A stretch of 64,000 nt of DNA from Brevibacterium limosum (GTDB lineage Bacteria; Actinomycetota; Actinomycetes; Actinomycetales; Brevibacteriaceae): the NCBI RefSeq assembly GCF_011617705.1, contig NZ_CP050154.1, forward strand, positions 4,189,183-4,253,182. The letters are read 5' to 3'. The position numbers and the translations under genes are program-made. Positions 55,863 through 64,000 of this stretch are shown piece after piece (position 1 is the first letter of the stretch; every line of letters starts with the position of its first letter). The notes beneath the pieces were generated by a model. The model was not told where the DNA came from, searched no databases, and worked only from the letters and a program-made list of their open reading frames with translations.

Positions 55863-58414
55863 TCTTCCACATCCTCGTTGCCGGCCTGAGGCTCTGCGAC
55901 CTCACCTTCCGGGACTTCGGCATCGTCTTCGTCTTCGACCTCGGCTTCGGGACCACGGGTCACTGCGATAATACGATCTTTCTTGTCCGGTTTCGCGAAC
56001 ACCACACCCATGGTGTTGCGTCCCTTCGCCGGAACTTCATCGATGCTCGACCGAACGATCTTACCTCGCTCCATGACCACGAGGACCTCCTCACCGTCTT
56101 CGACGATGAGTCCGCCTACCAAGTCTCCGCGCTGTTCAGTGATCTTCGCAACCCGGATTCCCAGACCGCCGCGCCCCTGCAGGCGGTACTCGTCGACCGG
56201 GGTGCGCTTGGCGAACCCGGCTTCAGTGACGACGAAGACGTGGGTGTCCGGCCGAACGACGTCCATCGTGAGCAGCTCGTCGTCGTCCTTGAACTTCATA
56301 CCGGTGACGCCACCGGTGACTCGGCCGAGAGGACGGATCGACTCGTCATCGGCGGCGAAGCGGATCGACATGCCCTTCCGCGAGATCAGCAGCAGGTGAT
56401 CCTCGGCACCGACGATGCGGGCCGAGACCAGCTCATCGGGCTGACCCTTGTATTCGCGCAGGTTGATGGCGATGACACCGCCGGTGCGGTTGGAGTCGTA
56501 CTCGCTCAGGCGGGTCTTCTTCACCACACCGGACCGGGTGGCGAGGATGAGGAAGTCGGCTACCTCGTAGTCGCGGATCGACAGCACCTGTGCGATCGAC
56601 TCGCCGGGCTGGAGGGCGAGCAGGTTCGCCACATGCTGGCCCTTGGCATCGCGTGAGCCCTCGGGCAGCTCATAGGCCTTCGCCCGGTACACGCGGCCGG
56701 TGTTCGTGAAGAACAGCAGCCAGTTGTGGGTGGAGGTGACGAAGAACTGTTCGACGACGTCGTCGCCGCGCAGCGCGGCACCCTTGATGCCCTTGCCGCC
56801 TCGGTGCTGGGCACGGTAGAGGTGCGTCTGGGTCCGCTTCGCGTAGCCGCCGCGAGTGATCGTGACGACGACCTCCTCCTCGGGGATGAGGTCCTCCATG
56901 GAGACGTCTCCGTCGAAGCCGGCGAGGATCTTCGTGCGGCGGTCATCACCGTAGCGTTCGACGATCTCGTCGAGTTCCTCGGACACGATCTCACGTTGGC
57001 GAGACGGGGTTTCGAGGATGTGCTTGTATTCGGCGATCTGCGCCTCGATCTTCTCGGACTCTTCCTGGATCTTCAGACGCTCCAGGGCGGCCAGACGACG
57101 CAGCTGCAGATCGAGGATCGCATTCGCCTGGATCTCGTCGACCTCGAGCAGCTCCATCAGACCGGTCCGCGCCTCGTCCGAGGACGGGGAGCGGCGGATC
57201 AGGGCGATGACCTCGTCGAGGGCATCGAGGGCCTTGAGGTAGCCGCGCAGGATATGAGCGCGCTCCTCGGCCTTGCGCAGACGGAACTGCGTGCGGCGGA
57301 CGATGACTTCGATCTGGTGCTTGACCCACAGGCGCAGGAACGAGTCGATGCTCAGCGTGCGCGGCACGCTGTCGACGAGGGCCAGCATGTTCGCGGAGAA
57401 GTTCTCCTGCAGCGAGGTGTGCTTGTACAGGTTGTTGAGCACGACCTTGGCCACGGCATCGCGCTTGAGCACGATGACCAGGCGCTGACCGGTACGTCCC
57501 GAGGACTCATCGCGCAGATCCGCGATGCCGGCGACCTTGCCGTCCTTGACATAGGAGGCGATCTTCGCGGCCAGAGTGTCCGGGTTGACCATGTACGGCA
57601 GCTGGGTGACGACGAGGCAGGTCCGCCCCTGGATCTCTTCGACCTCGACGACGGCACGCTGGGTGATCGATCCGCGGCCGGTGCGGTAGGTGTCCTCGAT
57701 GCCCTTGCGGCCGAGGACCGTCGCGCCCATCGGGAAGTCCGGTCCCTTGATGAGGCCGAGAAGGGCCTCGAGCGCCTCTTCCTTGCTCGCTTCCGGGTGG
57801 GACAGCAGCCACTGCGCGCCGGCGGCGACCTCGCGGAGGTTGTGCGGAGGTATGTTCGTGGCCATGCCCACGGCAATTCCCGCCGAGCCGTTGACCAGGA
57901 GGTTCGGGAACCTGGAGGGCAGAACCATGGGCTCCTGGTTGCGCCCGTCATAGTTGTCCTGGAAGTCGACGGTGCCTTCTTCGATGTCCCGGACCATCTC
58001 CATGGCCAGGGGCGCCATCTTGCACTCGGTATAACGGGGGGCGGCCGCACCGTCGTCGCCCGGGGACCCGAAGTTGCCCTGACCGGCCACGAGCGGGTAG
58101 CGCATCGTCCACGGCTGCACGAGGCGGACCATGGCGTCGTAGATCGCCGTGTCGCCGTGCGGGTGGTACTGGCCCATGACGTCGCCGACGACGCGGGAGC
58201 ACTTGGAGAAGTTCCGGTCGGGGCGGTAGCCGCCGTCGAACATCGCGTAGAGGACGCGACGGTGGACGGGCTTGAGTCCGTCGCGGACGTCCGGCAGGGC
58301 ACGTCCGACGATCACGCTCATCGCGTAGTCGAGGTACGACCTCTGCATTTCGAGGTTGAGATCAACCTGTTCGATCCGGTTGATGTCTGTTCCGATATCG
58401 TTCTCGTCGGCCAA
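55859..58414 (-). CDS. gyrA: DNA gyrase subunit A
   Basis: An 851-residue subunit that breaks and rejoins DNA. Catalytic Tyr128 (APRYTECKM); quinolone-determining region [10 protein letters not shown] with Thr89 at the position of E. coli Ser83 and Asp93 at that of Asp87. The C-terminal beta-pinwheel begins with the GyrA-box QHRGGKG. The C-terminus is acidic. The start is TTG 58414 with GGGAAGAG upstream; no ATG or GTG is suitably placed. Separated from gyrB by 137 bp. Confidence 0.96.
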   Translation of the reverse strand: MADENDIGTDINRIEQVDLNLEMQRSYLDYAMSVIVGRALPDVRDGLKPVHRRVLYAMFDGGYRPDRNFSKCSRVVGDVMGQYHPHGDTAIYDAMVRLVQPWTMRYPLVAGQGNFGSPGDDGAAAPRYTECKMAPLAMEMVRDIEEGTVDFQDNYDGRNQEPMVLPSRFPNLLVNGSAGIAVGMATNIPPHNLREVAAGAQWLLSHPEASKEEALEALLGLIKGPDFPMGATVLGRKGIEDTYRTGRGSITQRAVVEVEEIQGRTCLVVTQLPYMVNPDTLAAKIASYVKDGKVAGIADLRDESSGRTGQRLVIVLKRDAVAKVVLNNLYKHTSLQENFSANMLALVDSVPRTLSIDSFLRLWVKHQIEVIVRRTQFRLRKAEERAHILRGYLKALDALDEVIALIRRSPSSDEARTGLMELLEVDEIQANAILDLQLRRLAALERLKIQEESEKIEAQIAEYKHILETPSRQREIVSEELDEIVERYGDDRRTKILAGFDGDVSMEDLIPEEEVVVTITRGGYAKRTQTHLYRAQHRGGKGIKGAALRGDDVVEQFFVTSTHNWLLFFTNTGRVYRAKAYELPEGSRDAKGQHVANLLALQPGESIAQVLSIRDYEVADFLILATRSGVVKKTRLSEYDSNRTGGVIAINLREYKGQPDELVSARIVGAEDHLLLISRKGMSIRFAADDESIRPLGRVTGGVTGMKFKDDDELLTMDVVRPDTHVFVVTEAGFAKRTPVDEYRLQGRGGLGIRVAKITEQRGDLVGGLIVEDGEEVLVVMERGKIVRSSIDEVPAKGRNTMGVVFAKPDKKDRIIAVTRGPEAEVEDEDDAEVPEGEVAEPQAGNEDVEE

Positions 58415-58512
58415 TGTGGGCTCTTCCCTTGTGTTCGAACCGTGTCCGGTTGGATCTCAACCGTGTGCGGCGGCGATTGGTGAGTTCAAAGAATGGGGGC
58501 GTGAGTGCGAAC

Positions 58513-58547
58513 CCACCCTCACCGAGGCGGCAGCCCGGTGAGGGTGG
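58513..58547 (-). terminator. Hairpin just after gyrB
   Basis: Stem 58513-58524 with 58536-58547, 11-nt loop, only 4 bp beyond the gyrB stop. No T-tract on the minus strand, so it may reduce rather than end transcription into gyrA. Confidence 0.6.
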
Positions 58548-58551
58548 ATGC

Positions 58552-60591
<2,040 letters not shown>

Positions 60592-60767
60592 CCGCGCCGA
60601 ACGCTGAAATGCCCGTAAGCGGCCTGTGAAGGCGTATTTCCCGAATTTTCGTGCCGCAGATGTACCCCCGGACAGGTGAGGGAGCGGCTATGGCCGTTTA
60701 CGGCTTTCTGTGTTCTTTCCGAAAATCCAGGACGACTTCCCGGAATGTCGCCGAGGCGACCCGGACC

Positions 60768-61280
60768 TCAGCCGAATGTGTCCCGGGGTCCGCGGCCGGC
60801 CACCGATCGTCGGCCCCGCTTGAAGCTGCGCCCCTGTGGCCCCTTGATCTCGATCTCGGTGATCGTCGCCGAGCCGAGTCCTTCCTCGAGCTTGCGCAGG
60901 ATCGTCGGTTTGAGCACCCGCAGCTGGGTCGCCCAGGTCGTCGAGTCCGCGGCGATGACGAGCAGCGGAGGAGAGAAGTCGACGGGCGTCGCATGCTGGG
61001 CCACCTGCGGCCCGACGAGGTCCGGCCACCGGCCGAGGACCTTGCCGATGTCGAGTGAGGACGACCAGCCGCGGTCGGAGATGAGCGAACCGAGCACGGA
61101 TGACACCGTCTTCGGGTCGCGGCCGTCTCTGCCCGATCCGGAGTAGACGACTTCACCGCGCAGGCGGGAGCGTCGACGGCTGCGGACGAACTTCGCTTCG
61201 GTGACCTCCATGCGCCGCACTCGGTCGAGGGCTTCGAGGGCGGCGACAGGAGTGGAGAAGTCACGGGCGATGCCGCTCAT
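60768..61280 (-). CDS. DUF721 (DciA-like) protein
   Basis: A 170-residue protein with the DUF721 core: VLGSLISDRGWSSSLDIGKVLGRWPDLVGPQVAQHATPVDF and LLVIAADSTTWATQLRVLKPTILRKLEEGLG. DciA proteins help load or position the replicative helicase DnaB in bacteria lacking DnaC; this copy is at the conserved spot between recF and gyrB. ATG 61280 overlaps the recF stop (ATGA). Confidence 0.92.
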   Translation of the reverse strand: MSGIARDFSTPVAALEALDRVRRMEVTEAKFVRSRRRSRLRGEVVYSGSGRDGRDPKTVSSVLGSLISDRGWSSSLDIGKVLGRWPDLVGPQVAQHATPVDFSPPLLVIAADSTTWATQLRVLKPTILRKLEEGLGSATITEIEIKGPQGRSFKRGRRSVAGRGPRDTFG

Positions 61281-62413
61281 GATGCGCTGCTCTGCACGAG
61301 TCGGGACTCGTCGATCCGAGTGCCTTCCAGGCCATCGGGCAGATCCGAGTCGACAGCGGCGGTGATGAAGACCTGTTCGGCCGAGGCCACTCGTGAGGCC
61401 AGACGCTGTCGCCGACCGGTGTCGAGTTCGGCGAAGACGTCGTCGAGGACGAGGATCGGCTGTTCGGCGGCGCTTCCGGCATCCGCGGAGAGCAGGTCCC
61501 AGCCGGCCAGCTGCATGGCCAGTGCCAGTGACCAGGTCTCTCCGTGTGAGGCGTAGCCCTTGGCCGGATGGTCTCCGATCATCAGGGAGAGGTCATCGCG
61601 TCCGGGTCCGTGCAGGGTCAGTCCACGCTCGATCTCCGTCGTGCGGCGCCGATCGAGGGCTGCGAGCAGCAGCTCCCTGCATTCGGCAGCGGATTCGGCC
61701 TGCGAGTAGTCGATGCGCGAGTCGTAGGAGATATGGGCGCCCTGCCGCTCGAGCCGTGCGTCGGCGGCGATATAGGCGAAGTTCGTCTGGAGCGGCTCCA
61801 CGATGTCGGCGAGGATGCGCTGCCGACCGAAGACGAGCTCGGCGGCGGAGTCCGCGTAGGCCATGTTCCAGATGTCGAGAGTCGCTTCGAGACCGGGATC
61901 GCGGTCGTCGCGGAGGCGTTTGAGCAGAGCGTTGCGTTGTTTGAGTGCACGCTCGAAGTCCGTGATGATCGAGGCGAAGCGGGGATTGCGCGCCACGACG
62001 AGGGTGTCGATCCAGGACCGGCGTTCGGCCGGTTCACCGCGCACCAGGCTGAGGTCCTCGGGAGCGAAGACGACGCAGGAGACGAGGCCGAGGACGTCCT
62101 TGAGCTTGACCGCGTTGCGATTCACCCGGGCCCGGTTGGCACCCTTGGCCTGGATGGTCACCTCGACGGTGGCGTGCCGCTGATCCCGGTTGACCAGAGC
62201 GGACACAGTCGCGGCCGGCCTGCCGTCGTGGACCAGCGGAGCGTCGAAGGCGACCCGGTGGGAGCGCTGATGAGCGAGGTACCCGATCGCCTCGACGATA
62301 TTGGTCTTCCCGGTCCCGTTGTCGGCCACGAATGTGGTGACTCCGGGTGAGAACTCGAGGTCGAGTTCCGGATACGACCGATAGTCACGCAGGGAGAGTC
62401 GGGATATCCACAT
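61277..62413 (-). CDS. recF: DNA replication and repair protein RecF
   Basis: A 378-residue SMC-like ATPase that helps load RecA at gaps with RecO/RecR. Walker A FVADNGTGKTNIVEAIG (GTGKT at 33-37), N-terminal MWISRLSLRDYRSY, signature-like SLALAMQLAGWDLL and Walker B PILVLDDVFAELD. Starts directly after the dnaN stop with no gap. Confidence 0.96.
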   Translation of the reverse strand: MWISRLSLRDYRSYPELDLEFSPGVTTFVADNGTGKTNIVEAIGYLAHQRSHRVAFDAPLVHDGRPAATVSALVNRDQRHATVEVTIQAKGANRARVNRNAVKLKDVLGLVSCVVFAPEDLSLVRGEPAERRSWIDTLVVARNPRFASIITDFERALKQRNALLKRLRDDRDPGLEATLDIWNMAYADSAAELVFGRQRILADIVEPLQTNFAYIAADARLERQGAHISYDSRIDYSQAESAAECRELLLAALDRRRTTEIERGLTLHGPGRDDLSLMIGDHPAKGYASHGETWSLALAMQLAGWDLLSADAGSAAEQPILVLDDVFAELDTGRRQRLASRVASAEQVFITAAVDSDLPDGLEGTRIDESRLVQSSAS

Positions 62414-63553
62414 TCAGATGCGCGTGGGCATGAGCAGGTAGCGGTACGACTCGTCGGCTGGAGCGTCGAGTTCCTTCTGACCGGAGATGATGACCGGTTT
62501 CATCGGCTGAGTGAAGGAGAAGTTCACGTACGGGCTCTCGACCGCGGCGAGGCCCTCGGCGATGTAGTGCGGGTTGAAGCCGACGGTGATCTCTTCGCCC
62601 TGCAGAGTCGCTTCGACGGCTTCGGACGCCTGAGCGTCGTCGCCGGTGCCGGCGTGGAGCGTGAGCATGCCGTCGGTGACCTCGAAGCGCAGCGGGGTGT
62701 TGCGCTCGGCCACGAGCGAGACGCGGCGCACGGCTTCACGCAGCACAGCGGTTTCGACGATGGCATGGATCGGCACCGAGTCCGGGAACAGCGACCGCAC
62801 CTTCGGGTATTCGCCTTCGATGAGCAGCGACGTGGTGACTCGGCCCGCCGACGTGAAGGAGATCAGGTCCTTGCCGGCATCGGTGCTCAGACCGATGGTG
62901 ACATCGCCGCCGAGTGACTTCGAGACATCGGAGAGCGTGCGTCCGCGCAGCAGGGCCACAGCAGAGACGTCGGGGCGTCCCGGGTTCCAGGTGAATTCGC
63001 GAACGGCCAGACGATAGCGGTCGGTGGCGAGCATCGTGACCTTCTCGCCTTCGATCTCGACCCGGACGCTGGTGAGGATCGGCAGGGTGTCGTCCTTCGA
63101 GGTCGCGATCGTGACCTGGGAGACGGCATTCTGGAACTCACCAGCCGAAACGGTGCCGGAGTCGTCGGGGATCTGCGGCAATGCGGGGTATTCGCTCACG
63201 GGCATCGTCATCAGCGAGAAGCGGGAGGATCCGCAGGTGACGTCGACCTTCGCATCGATCTGTTCGAGGGTGACCTCTTGGTTCGGCAGCGCCTTGGAGA
63301 TGTCGGCGAGCAGGCGACCGGAGACGAGGACGGTTCCGGCGGAGGCGACATCGGCGACGATCTCGACGCGGGAGGAGACTTCGTAGTCGAACACGGCAAG
63401 ACGCACTGTGCCGCCGGCTTCGGCGGTGATGAGGATGCCGGTGAGGACCGGAGCGGAAGGACGGCTGGGCAGAGTCTTGGTCGCCCAGGCAACAGCGTCA
63501 GCGAGCACGTCGCGATTGACTTTGAACTTCAAGGGGGATGCTTCCGCGTTCAC
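62414..63553 (-). CDS. dnaN: DNA polymerase III beta sliding clamp
   Basis: A 379-residue clamp: LKFKVNRDVLADAVAWATKTLPSRPSAPVLTGI at the N-terminus, central VTMLATDRYRLAVREF, and the C-terminal YLLMPTRI, the usual clamp end. GTG 63553 is used, with GAAGGAG closely before it; a longer frame to 63601 lacks that. First gene of the dnaN-recF-DUF721 run; dnaA should lie beyond the window. Confidence 0.96.
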   Translation of the reverse strand: MNAEASPLKFKVNRDVLADAVAWATKTLPSRPSAPVLTGILITAEAGGTVRLAVFDYEVSSRVEIVADVASAGTVLVSGRLLADISKALPNQEVTLEQIDAKVDVTCGSSRFSLMTMPVSEYPALPQIPDDSGTVSAGEFQNAVSQVTIATSKDDTLPILTSVRVEIEGEKVTMLATDRYRLAVREFTWNPGRPDVSAVALLRGRTLSDVSKSLGGDVTIGLSTDAGKDLISFTSAGRVTTSLLIEGEYPKVRSLFPDSVPIHAIVETAVLREAVRRVSLVAERNTPLRFEVTDGMLTLHAGTGDDAQASEAVEATLQGEEITVGFNPHYIAEGLAAVESPYVNFSFTQPMKPVIISGQKELDAPADESYRYLLMPTRI

Positions 63554-64000
63554 TTTACTCCTTCGGGGGTGGCCACCCGACCTGCACTGGGCATCTGGCA
63601 CAAGATTCCGGGTTGCGAGTCACAGGCTCGATACTGCTCGGAAAACTTTACACAGCCTATCCGATTTGTGCCCACCTCAGGAGTGCCGGCCGAAAAGGGC
63701 GATCAGAGTGCGGATCTCGCATTCGAGAATCATCCGAGACCCTGTGTTCGAATAGTTTCGCTCGCTGGATCCGTGCCGAGCTCGCGGTCACGAGCTCGAT
63801 GTCCACCCACCGCAGCAGTCGGTGGCGGTCGCCCTCTTGAGAGTTGAATTCACTTGGTAGAAGTATCAGCACCTGTGGAGATTGTGGATAAGTGCTGTCT
63901 ACCCCAGAGTAATCAAGGGTCTCAGTCGATCATGAGCTTGTGGATGCCATGTGCACCGCGACGGAAGCGTCGGTGGGCGCTTGGGTAAACACAAGCATGT
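63554..64000. other. oriC region (partial), upstream of dnaN
   Basis: In actinobacteria oriC lies between dnaA and dnaN. The minus strand carries a perfect DnaA box TTATCCACA (63883-63891) and weaker ones near 63874-63882 and 63939-63947. A duplicated CGAGCTCG (63777-63784 and 63791-63798) also occurs. The window ends before dnaA, so box number and the unwinding element cannot be fully judged. Confidence 0.8.

Overview
The window is a high-GC actinobacterial chromosome segment that ends at the left edge of the replication origin. The minus-strand order from the right end (oriC, dnaN, recF, DUF721, gyrB, gyrA, DUF3566, tRNA-Ile, DLW-39-like peptide, tRNA-Ala, later ppiA, rhomboid, crgA, sortase, pabA, then pknB, pknA, pbpA, rodA, pstP, fhaB, fhaA and tRNA-Leu) is the origin-proximal order seen in Mycobacterium and relatives. 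A complete bacterial mevalonate operon lies just beyond it. I infer a Brevibacterium-like member of the Micrococcales; no 16S gene is present to prove this.

Layout. 1-2969: the 3' end of a GlcD-type FAD oxidase, then a YCII/DGPF protein with an ECF42-type sigma factor. 3054-9761: six translationally coupled genes from acetoacetyl-CoA to IPP/DMAPP (mvk, mvaD, pmk, fni, HMG-CoA reductase, HMG-CoA synthase), followed by tandem repeats and a long hairpin. 10288-10371: tRNA-Leu. 10896-20617: cell-wall growth and signalling cluster (two FHA proteins, PP2C phosphatase, RodA, PBP, two PASTA kinases). 20692-26048: GyrI-like protein, PabA/TrpG, a 54-residue membrane peptide, class E sortase, an N-terminally extended CrgA, rhomboid and PpiA.

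26225-54440 is about 28 kb lying between ppiA and tRNA-Ala, which are much closer in related genomes. It holds a membrane-anchored helical protein, an MFS exporter with argS, a tricorn protease, a cyclohexanecarboxylate-type CoA catabolic cluster with a TetR regulator, small stress/housekeeping genes, a GbsR-controlled GMC oxidoreductase and aldehyde dehydrogenase pair (choline/betaine-like), a succinate-semialdehyde-type dehydrogenase, an MntR-like regulator with a cation exchanger, a DHA2 exporter with a UvrA2 protein, and a secreted CHAP protein. 54550-64000 is the gyr/rec/dnaN block and the start of oriC.

Most notable non-coding signals: a perfect 72-bp palindrome and a second copy with covarying stem bases, each just downstream of a minus-strand gene; three other long intergenic hairpins; a DnaA-box-like cluster about 39 kb from oriC; and paired operator repeats before the GbsR-type and TetR-type gene clusters. 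I saw no transposase, CRISPR array, prophage or rRNA gene.
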